From: Morinoia aosen | Lineage: Eukaryota; Arthropoda; Malacostraca; Amphipoda; Talitridae | DNA: 64,000 nucleotides | Assembly (NCBI GenBank): GCA_030386875.1 | Contig: CM059574.1 | Span: 7,509,934-7,573,933, forward strand | Reading direction: 5' to 3' | Shown here: in pieces, positions 19,858-31,348 of the stretch | How the letters are laid out: each line of letters starts with the position of its first letter | Numbering within the stretch: the stretch's first letter is position 1 | Notes under the pieces: generated by a model | What the model was told of the DNA's origin: nothing | What the model saw: the letters and a program-made list of their open reading frames with translations, nothing else | Databases searched by the model: none | Position numbers and translations under genes: made by a program

Positions 19858-20452
19858 CATACAGAGTGTTTCAGAACAAGCGGTAAAAAATTGCGCATCA
19901 GGTTGAAAATAGTCAAATAAACATTATTTCTTCAATGAAATATTTCGAAAAAATCAGGTTTTTGAGATATTAGCTGTTTATTGTTTGAACGATGAAATGT
20001 AATTACACAATTATTCGCAATATTTATTTTCCATTTACGTTACAATCACTTACATTACACGAGTTTATAAAAGTTTGTGCAAGAAGGCCACATGAAGAGC
20101 CTTATTTTCACTATGGGCTATAAAATTGAAGAAAATCTCGTGGCCTAAATTGCAGTGGCTGCTGGTGGAATTTTTGAAGCGCCAGACTTGTTTCCTAATT
20201 TCCAGCAGTCGTCAGGGCTAAGATTTTAAAAGTGCATTGATGTAGGTGGAAAAATTTTTCATTTTTTTAAAGTAAATTTAAAATAAATATTGCGAGTAAC
20301 AATGTCATTGAATTTCATTCTCTAAAACAGAAAACCGTTAATGTCTCACGAGCCCAATTTTTTCATAAAGTCTCAAAGAATAAAAGGCTTTATTTTGCCA
20401 TTTTCTACTTGGTGTGCACTTTTGCATCTCTTGTTCTGAAACTCCCTGTATA
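19858..20452. mobile_element. mariner-type MITE with ACAG..GTTTCAGAACAAG ends
   Basis: The left end ATACAGAGTGTTTCAGAACA is matched inversely by TTGTTCTGAAACTCCCTGTAT at the right end, with two mismatches in about 22 bp. TA flanks both ends, as expected for Tc1/mariner-class target sites. No ORF is present. ACAGGGTGTTTC-type ends are common among insect elements of this class. Confidence 0.6.
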
Positions 20453-21085
20453 TTACACGAAATTCTTCAAATGAAATAATTTTTCGATAAAAACTGCCTT
20501 GAGGAAAAGTGGCATAAACATTACTTGGATGAACAATTAACACGAGACATATCAGTCGTTAGTTACTTGGTAACAGAGTTAAGCCGTAAAAATACCAGTG
20601 GGCAACCATATTATCAAAATCTTAAAATTATAATTCCAACGTTGTTCTCCTTCCCATTTCCAAATGCTTTCGTTTAACGTTTCTTTAGTCAATTAAATTG
20701 AACTAAAACTTTACAAAGAACCATGAATAATATGAAGAATGAAACCGTGCGCGGTTTAATGCATGCTATGTATCTCACCTTAACAATATAACGGCCACAT
20801 GGGCCGGATGAAGTTATGTGGAGGGCCTGATGTGGCCCGCGGGCCATTGTTTGGAGACTATGCCTTACAGAATCTGGCTTCACTGCATATAATTTTCCAA
20901 TCAATACTAATCTAATTAGGGCTATTAATGAAACAAAAGTAATGATACGCATGCAGAACCTTCAGAAATGCCAATACCTTAGAAATAAAAAATGCGCAAA
21001 GCTTGATTACGTTTTTATTGTGTTGTTGACTGTAGTTTTGTACTATGTATTCCCAGAACGTCAATTTTTTTATGTGAGTAGTATA
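20453..21085. other. Non-coding spacer
   Basis: No recognisable gene. An 87-residue minus-strand ORF (20689-20952) has no known motif. Confidence 0.5.
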
Positions 21086-22370
21086 GTGTGATTTTACGTT
21101 GATAGCAGAGCATGTTTGAGAGTAGGGAATGAGGTGAGTGAGTGGTTCCCACTTCCCAGCTGTGACAGGTGTGAGACAGGGTTGTGTGATGTCGCCGTGG
21201 TTGTTTAATTTATTTATGGATGGTATGGTGAGAGAAGTGAATGCCAGAGTGTTGGGAAAAGGCGCGAAGTTGGTGGGACAAAATGGGATGTATTGGGGAG
21301 TGTGTCAGCTGTTGTTTGCAGATGATACAGCGCTTGTGGCTGATTCAGAGGTAAAACTGAGGAGACTAGTTGCAGAGTTTGGTAGAGTGTGCGAAAGGTG
21401 TAAATTGAGGGTAAATGTGAATAAAAGTAAGGTGATGAGATGTTCAAGAGGGGGAGTGTTTGGAACCTTGGATGTGTGGATGAATGGTGAAGTGTTAGAG
21501 GAGGTGGAGCATTTTAGGTAGCTCGGGTCGGATGTAGCTGTTAAGGATAGTATGGAAGTAGAAGTGTGGCATCGAGTGAGTGAAGGCTGTAAGACATTGG
21601 GTGCAACGAGGAAAGTGTTTGAATGCAGGAGTTTGAGTATGATTGCTAAGAGGGGACTGTATGAAAGCTTGATCGTGCCAGTTTTGTTGTATGGAGCAGA
21701 GTCCTGGGGGTTGAGAGCAGCTGAGAGGAGGAAGTTGGATGTATTTGAGATGAAGTGTTTGAGGTGCATGTATGGCGTAACAAGATGAGATAGTATCAGA
21801 AATGAGTTGGTTAGGAGGCAGACGGTTTTTATCAAACAGTTGAGCAGGCGAGTGGATGAAAGAGTGCTTGGATGGTTTGGCCATGTTTAAAGAATGAATG
21901 TTGAGCGGCTGGTGAAAATGGTATATATGTCGGAAGTGAGTGGTCTGCGTGCGCGAGGTAGACCTTGGATGAATTGGATGGATGGGGTGAAACGTGCTTT
22001 GTGTGAGAGGGGTCTGACTGTGGACGTGGCGAGAGGGATGGCTGCGGACAGAAGTGAGTGGGGGCAGTGCGTAAGAAGGTAATTTTATTTTTGACGTGGT
22101 ACTGGAAGTTGCCCGCGTGTGATGGGGTTGACCAATCCTGTGCGGGGGGAGGGACTGCACTCAATGAAGCGGTCGGGGTAAACCAGCTATGGCTGTCGGG
22201 CCTGACTGTGGAAGGTGGCTGTGCTGGGCTGCTGCTGATCCTGCCAGTCAGGTGCGGCCATTGCTGCCTCTTTCGCCTCCTAGTGCTAATGGTGTTGATT
22301 GTGCCCTGCTGTCGGCTACCCTCCCATAGGGAGGAGAAGCCTGGTATTTGTATATATGTATGTAGTATAG
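21086..22370 (+). pseudogene. 5'-truncated LINE: reverse transcriptase C-terminal half and 3' UTR
   Basis: A single frame at 21138-22082 encodes TGVRQGCVMSPWLFNLFMDG, LLFADDTALVAD (catalytic FADD), LRVNVNKSKVMR, VPVLLYGAESW and the C-terminal GWFGHV...RPWMNWMDGVKRAL block typical of insect non-LTR retrotransposons. Three in-frame stops (21519, 21786, 21888) and a frameshift just before 21138 inactivate it. The RT N-terminus and endonuclease are absent, as expected for 5' truncation by target-primed reverse transcription. The 3' UTR (22083-22370) ends in a TATG-rich microsatellite. Clade not assigned. Confidence 0.8.
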
Positions 22371-23350
22371 TGTCAGGCAGCAGGTGGTGTCGAGTCCAGT
22401 TTCTATTATAGTTAGCCATTATCTTGAGTATTTTCTTTATGTGTTCAGTTTCCTGTACTCGGCCTTGCGTTTTGTATCTGCGACCTATGAAACTTCTGTG
22501 AATTTACTTTAGTTAGCCCTTAAGTTTATTTTATATTTTATTTCAATATTCCCAAACTAATTTGATTACCTAGCTGAATTGCGCCAACATTTTAAATGCA
22601 ATTTTGCGTTTTGTATCGTGTTATGCGTTAGCTCGTGTTTGAACACACTATTTTTGCAAAAGTAAATAAATAATTGTGTTTGCTAAAATGGATCTGTGTA
22701 TGTAAGAGGCACTGTAAAAAGATTGTGCAAGAAATAATTCATATCCTAAGGTTGAAAGAGTTTCCTTTCTTCTTATTGATACAGGCTTTAGTCTATTATG
22801 AAACCTCGCCTAAAAATGGGCTGAGGGAACCACCTTAGGAGGACAAACCATTCCTCATAGTTTGTTGTAAAGGAAGACGCTGTCGTAGTCTGGTGAATCA
22901 GGGTGTTTTCCTGAGGAGCCCTAACGGACTTATTACGGCACAGACAGTTGCTCGTCTTCCTAACGGTACCGCCGTAGTTTGGCACAAACAGAATTTACTT
23001 CTGTTGCCCTAGCAGACTAATTACAGCGTAGGCGGTGCCCACACAAACCTCACCCTAGCGGTACCGCCGTAGTTCGGCACAAACAGAAATTACTTCTGTT
23101 GCCCAAGCGGACTAATTACGCCGCAGGTGGTACCCACACAAATCTCACCCTAACGGTACCGCCGTAGTTCGGCATATACAGAAACTACTTCTGTTGCCCT
23201 AGAGGACTAATTACAGCGTAGGCGGTACCCACACGAACCTCAGGAAGGGCAGCTGCGAAGAAAAGCTAGCGCCCCCGGAAAAAGGTAGCTTCACAGAAGA
23301 CAGCCCCTTTTCCACGAACCCTCACGTCGACCGCATGACGGTATCGACAT
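22371..23350 (+). repeat. Left arm of a ~0.9-1.0-kb inverted repeat pair
   Basis: Starts TGTCAGGCAGCAGG and ends GGTATCGACAT. It is inversely matched over its length by 28743-29624. It includes GTGTATGTAAGAGGCACTG, CAGGCTTTAGTCTATTA and tandem subrepeats (22961-23241). It has no coding capacity. It may be the terminal repeat of a foldback or Galileo-like transposon, or one of two inverted solo elements. Confidence 0.75.
22961..23241 (+). repeat. Three ~95-bp tandem subrepeats
   Basis: Units start at about 22961, 23055 and 23151 with TARCGGTACCGCCGTAG. Each contains CAGAAA(T)TACTTCTGTTG (a short palindrome), GACTAATTAC and GGTACCCACAC. The opposite arm has two such units (about 28853-29040). 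Confidence 0.8.
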
Positions 23351-24015
23351 ATAGCTTCCAGGAGGTGAAAAATTACTTGTATTTAGTTAGGCATTCTCTT
23401 CTTTTAAACAGATTGATCTTATGTTATACCTATCAACGCATGTAAAGTTTATTCCTTTTTTTATTTAGTTTGGATGGATCAAAAGACTCGCAACAATGAG
23501 CGGAAAAAAATATTAAATAAGTCTGAATTTCATCCAAAATTTGTTGATGGCTTTTGTTTTGATTATTATTTATGTATTGTGAGCAGTAACTGTGAAAACC
23601 TGGACTTCACCTGTCTTTGTGTAATTGTTTGAGTTGTTAATCAATCCACATTTTAAAATTTCTTATGTGATTTTATTGGAAGGATATCATTTTATACACA
23701 ATTCCGTAATAAAAGAGTTCAAATCATTCATTCATTAGTTAATGAATCCCCAAAACATTAAAAAATCTGTCAATGTAACTTAATTAAGTGTTGAGAGAAA
23801 TTTAATTGTACGAATTTTGAGAATTAGGAAAAAAAATTTAATTATGTGATTTTTGAAAACTCAACGAAATATTTCACTAGAGTGTTTTTTAGGTTGTGTC
23901 CTTTTCTTTATAACTGAATTGTGTGTTGATACATTGTGTTAGTCTCGCATCTTTACAGGGTATTTGTATCAATCTAGGAAGATTCATTTGTATCCTAGTA
24001 CACATAAAAGCGCAT
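23351..24015. other. AT-rich interior between inverted repeats
   Basis: No gene, repeat or motif that I can support. Confidence 0.5.
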
Positions 24016-25588
24016 TCCAGCGGTACAGGTGGGTCGCTTCAACAAGTGTATGCCTGAGGGTTTGTAGTCGGACATGTGTTAGGTGTATCGTGTGAGCGAT
24101 GTGCTGTGGGCTCAGCAGAATTTTGTGATCGAGGAACTTGAGAGGCTTCGGCTTAGGCTTAGGCTTAGAGAGGCTTAGGGTGAAATTTAATCACAAACCC
24201 TAGAACTGAAAAGCGTTAGTCCCAACGGCCGAGGACTCCAGCCACAAGTGGTTGACAGATATATGGGGCTCGACACTTAAGCTTGGGGAGCCTGAGAACG
24301 AGCAGTCGTGGTGAAAAGTAAACAACCTCAGCAGAAGGCGGAGATTACAGCGCGCTGGTCAAAGCATTTTAACAGCAAATAGGGAAAAAGCCAGCCTCAG
24401 GAAGACCAATTGGAAAATTAGAAGGAATGTAGGCGGACACTCACGAAGCCCCGGAGAACACAATTGGCTCACGGCAGGGGAACTCCTTCTCGAACAATTA
24501 GGCAATGCTGATAGTCTGAGGGGAGTCTTACGCGGAACACCGGCGGGTGAAAGAAGTGCGTTTAACCAAGTGTTGTACTGAAAATATCACGTTGAAATAC
24601 TGGAATATAGTGTGCGTCGAAAGATATCTTGTAAATGTAGGAAGTTGAACGTTTCAAGATTCTCCTATTTTTAACAATAGAGTAAATTTTCTCATTTCTT
24701 TTACAGAAGGGCGAATAACAACCCAACCAAATCGTGGCAGTCATTGATGGAGCATTAAATGTCAACATTGCCGGGCGGGTGAGAATCAGTGTGACTCGTA
24801 GGAGAAGCAGTTTTCCTTGAAGGAAATACATCATTCTGAAATAAATGTGATAAGAAATTTAATGACATTCATTAAAAGTAAAAAAAATTGAATTATTTTG
24901 AGGGATAAAAAGTAATAGATTGTAAAATTGTTGTGCAGGTTGTTGCTGATTACACTTCGACATGAAGGAAATTACGCGAAGCTGCGAACACCGACGACTA
25001 TGAACACTTGCTGATCTGTGTATAACTCAGGAATTTGAACTGAAGTGGTACGTGAGCGAATGAATCTGTGAGCTGAGGCTGACAGTCTCCTGTCCCGTTG
25101 GAGTGCGCAATAATAGTTAGGCATTATTTTGTTATGTTTTCGGTGTGTAAGTAACGTAGGAACAATTTGGCCAGCCAATTAGGCAGGGTAGCACTTGTAT
25201 AATAATTCACAGTTCCAGTAATTTGGCGATAATGTGTTTGTAGTAGGGTGTATTAATCATAATTTTTTTAGAAAATTCATTAGAGTTTTATAAACCCGTT
25301 AACGCCAGCACCACACCTCATCAATTCAGAAGCGCACAGAAAACGCGCTGTGTGAGTGGTTTCCCTTCAAATTGGTGAGTACCACCCTTATTTTAGTATA
25401 TGTACCTCGAGGTTTAATTATTTGTGTACTTGGGCTTGCCCATATCTATTTTGTATTTTTTTAATTGACTGTATGTTCTTGTGTCTTTCCCTGTATTTTA
25501 TGTGGAGGTGTGCCATTCCTCACTATGAGTGTCCGATCTTCTCATTAATGCAAATTAATGTGAAGCAGGGCTAAGTCTCGTGACATAA
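24016..25588 (+). repeat. Non-coding repeat element C, copy 2
   Basis: Collinear with 9358-10903 in the same orientation, with moderate identity in blocks: CCAGCGGTACAGGTGGGTCGC at the start, TTTTACAGAAGGGCGAATAA, TTTGAACTGAAG, CCAGCCAAT, TTGGTGAGTACC, GGAGGTGTGCCATTCCTCA and TCTCGTGACAT at the end. No conserved reading frame. Short AGGCTTAGG-type repeats lie at about 24147-24180. Splice-like donor and acceptor signals are kept in place. Confidence 0.6.
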
Positions 25589-26725
25589 GCAAATAGTTTT
25601 ATTAAAGACATTACGGTAATTATTATGCTGCCGTCATTTATTTTTTTAATGGTAATCAAAGAGTATTCTAGGGTAAAATGCCTGCAAGCTTAGGGTACAA
25701 AGATAAACGAGCGTGGATGCCGTGGAAGGCCTGGCCCGGTCGAGCCACCTGCACCAGTCTTGGTCACGAAATGGTCGTGTGGTGGTCATGTCATTCTGAG
25801 GTTACCATTCTGTCACGGCAGCTCATTGAAAGCAGCAGCTTGCGAAGCAAGTGCACGGTTAGTTTAAGGAGATTGAGGTCTAGCAGTGAAAAGGGTTAAT
25901 AACTATAAAATAATATTGTTGCTAATACCATCGTATTTTAAAAGCTTTGAAATGTATTTTCGTCTCAAGCATGTGCATTGATGCAAGTAAAACATCAGAA
26001 TATGCTTCTATCTAACTGTGAAGAAAGTTAGAAATGTAGGCTAAATAACCTCTCAGGCTCACATAACACCCATCTGAGAATGAAAATATTTCACATTGAA
26101 GCTTTGAAAATAAAATTGTGTGTTTGTTTCTAACTAAACTCTAGCCAGGCATGTAAGGCAAGTATGCTAATATCAAGCTGAGAAATACATGTGTGATGCT
26201 CTAGCTAACGTTTTTCTTCATTAGATGCATCTATTATAGGCAGCTTTATGTTGAGTTTTATCCTGGTCATTAATCATGGTTAAATTCAAGAATGGTACTT
26301 TGCTTGACTTACCTTGATTAGCATCAGAAGTTGGTTTTGTCTACATTTCTTTACTGGTTATCCGTTAAGTTCGAAACACTTAAATTTCAGGCGCACACTT
26401 GATGTCTGCGTAGGTGGAGAATCGCAAAAATCGTCTAGGACTAAATTCCATAATTTAGTATCAGAAATTCAAAAAATATTTTAAGGTTTGATTTCTGAAT
26501 ACTGCGTGTTAATGGAATGATTTATGTATCTCTTTAAGTAATTATTGGAGACAGTTATGTTCAAAAATTTCGTTGCAAGTCAGAATTTTTGTTAGTCTTA
26601 AGCATTTCATTCATACAACCTGAAAGAGAAACTCGGTAGTAAACAGAGAGTTTCGATTTATTTAGGACAATGAACGAGTCATTTCCGTGAGTGTTGCAAC
26701 CTTAGTTGGGAGTAGCCCTAAGTGT
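25589..26725. other. Non-coding spacer
   Basis: No recognisable gene. It includes one CTAGGGTAAAATG motif (25668) like the cluster at 19 kb. A 73-residue ORF at 25678-25899 is not recognised. Confidence 0.5.
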
Positions 26726-27483
26726 ACTCTTTTGCGAGGAAGATGTTCTGGAAGTTTTAGTTTTGTTTGTATCACGCATCATCCAGTGGTGAGTATACAG
26801 ATGGATTAGATCTGTATACTCACCATCTGTATACTCACCACTGGATGATGCGTGATACAAACAAAACTAAAACTTCCAGAACATCATCCTCGCATCATCC
26901 AGTGATGAGTATACAGATGGATTAGATGGATCTTCCACGCATCATCCAGTGGTGAGTATACAGATGGATTAGATCTGTATACTCACCATCTTTATAGTCC
27001 CAACTGGATGATGCGTGATACAAACAAAACTAAAACTTTCAGAACATCTTCTTCACATCATCCAGTGGTGAGTATACAGGTGGATTAGATGGATCTTCCA
27101 CGCATCATCCAGTGGTGAGTAAACAGATGGATTAGAGGAAGATGTTACCGGCTTCCGGAACATGTTCTGGAAGTTTTAGTTTTGTTTGTATCACGCATCA
27201 TCCAGTTGGGACTATACAGATGGTGAGTATACAGATCAAATCCATCTGTATACTCACCACTGGATGATGCGTGGAAGATCCATCTAATCCATCTGTATAC
27301 TCATCACTGGATGATGCGAGGATGATGTTCTGGAAGTTTTAGTTTTGTTTGTGTCACGCATCATCCAGTGGTGAGTGTACAGATGGTGAGTATACAGATC
27401 TAATCCATCTGTATACTCACCACTGGATGATGCGTGATACAAACAAAACTAAAACTTACAGAACATCTTCCTCGCAAAAGAGT
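26726..27483. mobile_element. Foldback-type element: nested palindromic array (758 bp)
   Basis: The ends ACTCTTTTGCGAGGAAGATG and their complement are perfect. The whole stretch is a patchwork of one module (GCATCATCCAGTGGTGAG, then TATACAGATGG) repeated about a dozen times in both orientations. Many copies are back to back, forming local perfect hairpins, for example around 26820 and 27405. A second module, GAAGTTTTAGTTTTGTTTG, recurs at least six times. There is no ORF. The architecture matches foldback transposons or a recombining hairpin array. No clear target duplication is seen. Confidence 0.75.
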
Positions 27484-27619
27484 CGGTATCACATGGCCGG
27501 TAACTCATGGATGAAGTAACTAAGTAGCTAACTAACTAAGAAAGGAACGAGCAGAATATTATACAGATATATAAAACAGAAGACTATAACATTGAACATC
27601 CGAATGGAAAGAATTCGAT

Positions 27620-27967
27620 GTTTTCTTACATATCTGGCATACCCTCCAAATGAGCATAAACATCAAGGGTGGAGGAGAGAAGGTTATTGTCAGCAGCAAA
27701 CATGGCACAACTGATTCTTCAACACGCAAGTTCATCATCGAAGAAATGACGAAAATTGGATCCATCGTAGGGAATCAGAGGAATTTTTTTTCGGAATACC
27801 GGTTCAAAACTAACAAAATATCGATTCATAGGAACTTCCAAAAGTGGAAATCCCAGTTTATTGTAAGAAACATCAATAAAGAAAAATCTGGAAGCGAAGT
27901 TTCCGAACGCCCTGCGGAAAATGTTGAAAGATTGAGAACTCTTATTCAAGATGATTTTGAATCATAA
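27620..27967 (+). pseudogene. Helix-turn-helix fragment of a DUF4817/mariner-like transposase
   Basis: The plus-strand ORF has FFSEYRFKTNKISIHRNFQKW, then KEKSGSEVSERPAENVERLR. It resembles the DNA-binding N-terminus of many arthropod transposases (IxRWxxxF...G.V...K..GRPR..RTPENIERVR). The DDE catalytic domain is not found downstream. The upstream part of the ORF is unrecognised. The call rests on a weak motif match. Confidence 0.45.
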
Positions 27968-28742
27968 GTTCAGTATAGTTGAATAAAAATGAAAAATTAA
28001 CTCCACTTCTTTCCTGTAATACTAATTTTATTTCCCTATCCTGTCAGTGAAAAAGATCACAGCAATTTTAAAAGGTAAATATTTTTAGCAACCACCTTGT
28101 ATATAATTTATGTGATTTTTAATGTTATATTTTGGTCTAGCATTCCTCCCAGGAATTTGCTACAATCAATCTCATGAACATTTTCATTACAAATCACAAG
28201 TCACAAGAGAAGAGAACTGATTTAGTCGTGTTGGCATTCTCATTCATATTTTTTATTATGAACCTGAGTGAAAAATTGTTTAGTACCTGATTTATTTGGT
28301 TTGCAATGTTTACTTTGTTTTTTGGGAGAACCTTATTGAAAACCTTTCGCCATCATCAAAAAATTTAAATTTGAGGAAAGATGTTGACACCGCGATGTCG
28401 CTGCAAAAATAAGGAATGGGAGAGGCTTAAGATTAGATTATTGAGGGATTCCAATGTGTAATGGGTATATTATTCCAGCTGTGATTTGTGATTACTAATT
28501 ACTACATTGTCTACAGACGTAGGAGGCAGGATTCGAGCCTTTCGTGAGGAATGCTTCTTATACCATTGTGGTGTAGCTTAGACGAGAGTATGTTGGGATG
28601 GTTCAAATAGAAAAAATAAATAGTCATAAGTTTGACCCATCAATCTTTAAAAAAAATAGTAAATGACATAGAACAGCACGAGTTGTTGATTTTAGAAATC
28701 AAAAGCAAAATCGTATGTCACAGAGTACTAAATTCTAATAAA
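27968..28742. other. Non-coding spacer
   Basis: AT-rich; no gene or repeat recognised. Confidence 0.5.
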
Positions 28743-29624
28743 TGTGTCGATACCGCCGTGCGGTCGACGTGAGGGTTCGTGGAAAAAGGGGCTGTCTTCT
28801 GTGCAGCTACCTTTTTTTGGGGGCGCTAGCTTTTCCGTGTAGCTGCCCTTCCTGAGGTTCGTGTGGGTACCGCCCACGCCGTAATTAGTCCGTTACGGCA
28901 ACAGAAGTAATTTCTGTTTGTGCTGAACTACGGCGGTACCGCGAGAGTGAGGTTGGTGTGGGTACCGCCTACGCCGTAATTAGTCCGTTAGGGCAACAGA
29001 AGTTAATTCTGTTTGTGCCTAACTTCGGGGGTACCATTAGGAAGACGAGCAACTGTCTGTGCCGTAATCAGTCCGTTAAGGTTCTTCAGAAAATTCCTGA
29101 TTCGCTGCACTGCGACAGCGTATGCTTTTTTCGACATACTATGCGGAATCATTAAACCTCCCGAGGATGTTCCTTAAGCTCCTTTATAGGCGAATTGTCG
29201 TAATAGACTAAAGCCTGTATCATAAACAAGAAAGGAAATCCTTCGACCTTAGGATGAGGATTATTTCTTGTAGAATCTCTTTGCAGTGCCTCTTACATAC
29301 ACAGATACATTACAGCAAGAAAAGTGATTTATTTCCTTTTGCAAAACTAGTGTGTACAAACATGAGCTACGACATAACATGGTACAACGCGTAAAATTAC
29401 ATTTGAAATATTTATGCTTCTCAGCTTGGTAATGAGACTAATACTAGAATCCTGAAATACAATCCAAATGACACTTAAGGGTTAACTAAAGTAAATGCAC
29501 AGAAGCATCATCAGGGTAGGGAAGCAGACCTAGGAGGCGTATAGGAAGCTGAACACATAACGAAATTACTCAAGATTATGGGTAACTAACACCAATTGGA
29601 CTCGACACAACCTGCTGCCTGACA
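28743..29624 (-). repeat. Right arm of the inverted repeat pair
   Basis: Inverse match of 22371-23350: TGTCGATACC at the inner end and CCTGCTGCCTGACA at the outer end. It is shorter than the left arm mainly because it has two, not three, 95-bp subrepeats. Point differences are frequent, so the pair is not recent. Confidence 0.75.
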
Positions 29625-29859
29625 AAATGCTTACTAATTTATTGTATTCAAAGATTGACATGGTAAAGATTCGGCATTGTGTAAATTAGACTTTAGTTAT
29701 TGATCCATAATTTTTTAATCGTTCTTAATTACAGGAGTTTCTTTGACCACTTTTAATGCATTAGGAAAGACTCCTGTAGAATAGGCGAGTGTATAGGTTT
29801 GTGAACGACAAAATCGTTCCCTGCCCCGTTCGGCAGACGGTCTCTCCTGCATAATTTAA

Positions 29860-30513
29860 GCGGCCCATACACGATCAATTTTATGGCGCAAGTCTAGCAT
29901 GCACAATGTAATTGAAAATTTTCATTTAGCCAAACACGGTCAATATACTTGCGCAAAAAAGGCACTTCGTTCTACTACAAAGTCGGCTGATATACCTGGT
30001 ACGCTCCAGTGCCACATTTTTCTGAATCCAAAACTTTTCTCAGTTCTTCGTGATAGTTGGTCCTATTTTTATTTATTTTTTTTACATCTTCTCTAGTGAA
30101 ATTTGGGTATTTTCCCTGGAATTGTTCCACCAAGACAGCATAAGCTCCATCTTTCTTCGGCCTGTTGGAGTATTCATCACTTTTTACCTTCCATAGAGCT
30201 GATAAAGTTTTATAACTTGTAAACATTCCAATACGAATTCTCTGTCTTATTTTACAAACATTTTAATCTGTCGGCTACTTACTCAATCTGAAAAAAGAAA
30301 ATAGTTTAGCCTGCATAATAACATCGATGGGCACCATAAACGGTCAATTAATTGCGCAATGCTAGAGACTTGCGCAAAAAATATCAAGCAGAATTTGATT
30401 TACTCAATACAATTAGGCAAGTCCTCAATATCGCCCATACACGGGTAATTTAACTGAAAATTAAGGGTATTGACAATGATATTGCGCAATATAATTGATC
30501 GTGTATGGGCCGC
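29860..30513. mobile_element. Small DNA transposon with perfect 21-bp ends and a MADF fragment
   Basis: The left end begins GCGGCCCATACACGATCAA and is an exact inverse of the right end. TTAA borders both sides (29856-29859 and 30514-30517). Internally, partial copies of the end (GGCACCATAAACGGTCAATT, CGCCCATACACGGGTAATTT) suggest nested or tandem ends. GGCCC-TACACG ends are typical of Harbinger-class elements. TTAA could be a TWA duplication plus one base, or a piggyBac-style site. Confidence 0.75.
29975..30226 (-). pseudogene. MADF-domain fragment
   Basis: The 83-residue minus-strand ORF reads YKTLSALWKVKSDEYSNRPKK, then AYAVLVEQF, TREDVKKINKNRTNYHEELRK and YVYQP-like residues. This is the first part of a MADF (Myb/SANT-like) DNA-binding domain, whose usual form is YR..PcLW......Y.nR..r..Ay..L...........vkkKi.nLR..y..El.K. 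Such domains accompany PIF/Harbinger transposases and also occur in host BESS proteins. Only the N-terminal part survives between the element's inverted ends. Confidence 0.65.
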
Positions 30514-30517
30514 TTAA

Positions 30518-31348
30518 CATAGCAGTCCGTATACTGTACAGTAGCATTGGTGCTGAAACCTCAGCGCGCAGGTTCCGGGTTGACCCGTCAGGCAGTTCCG
30601 TACGGTAGTCGCGCAGATTAGTCGATTTGCTGTTTACACGAGTGACGTCCTAACAGTCACGCTGACGAGTTTTGTGTACACAGTTGTGCTGTGTATCCCA
30701 CGTCACGCTGTATCAGTTCCACAAAAATTAAGGCTACAATCAAATGGCGGCAGAAATACCTTTCTGCCGCCACTTTGATTGCCATCCTGTTTTGCCAGAT
30801 CGTACCGTGCAATACAACCAATTATGATTCTGACCAGTTTTTAACGTGTGTTCAATAAAAACTGTGCTTTTAATAAAAATCCATGTTATATTCGCAAATA
30901 AATTTAAAAACTTACAAATTTTTAATCAACACGGAAAAAAAACTAGAGGAAAACAGAAAACAACTTTAACTGGTTTGTTGCCGTGGCCATTAGCTTGAAG
31001 GCTTGGCCACCTGACGGAGAAAAGTCAAGTGCCCGGTGATAGGTGAATTTAATCGAGTAACGTATTTTTCATTTGAATTGATTGTGTATTTATTCTAAAT
31101 GATTGTTTTTTAGTGTTTGAATGCAGCTTAGAACTTATGAAGCATGAACAGGAGCAAGATGGATGATTGACTTGAGTTTAAGTTTTCAACTTGGATTTTT
31201 AAAATTTTCAAACTTTCTGGTGACGATTTTGCTGAAAGTAAGAAAAAACAATGATTGTTTTTTGGTGTTTCTAGTTCTTGGATAATAAACCGTACCGAGT
31301 ACAATTATTTATTTTGTGTTCAGAATATTTTTGTGTAAGCAGAACTTG
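30518..31348. other. Spacer with one strong hairpin
   Basis: No gene. At about 30738-30780 the arms ATCAAATGGCGGCAGAAA and TTTCTGCCGCCACTTTGAT form a nearly perfect hairpin with a 4-base loop. Confidence 0.5.

Noticed and set aside
21495..22419. Long minus-strand ORFs of 221 and 195 residues
   Set aside because: Antisense to the LINE reverse transcriptase frame, which has clear motifs; histidine/serine-rich shadows.
22961..23241. Considered as satellite DNA or CRISPR-like repeats
   Set aside because: Only three units, contiguous without spacers, and part of a longer inverted repeat.
26726..27483. Considered as a CRISPR array
   Set aside because: Repeats alternate orientation, no regular unique spacers, and the context is eukaryotic.
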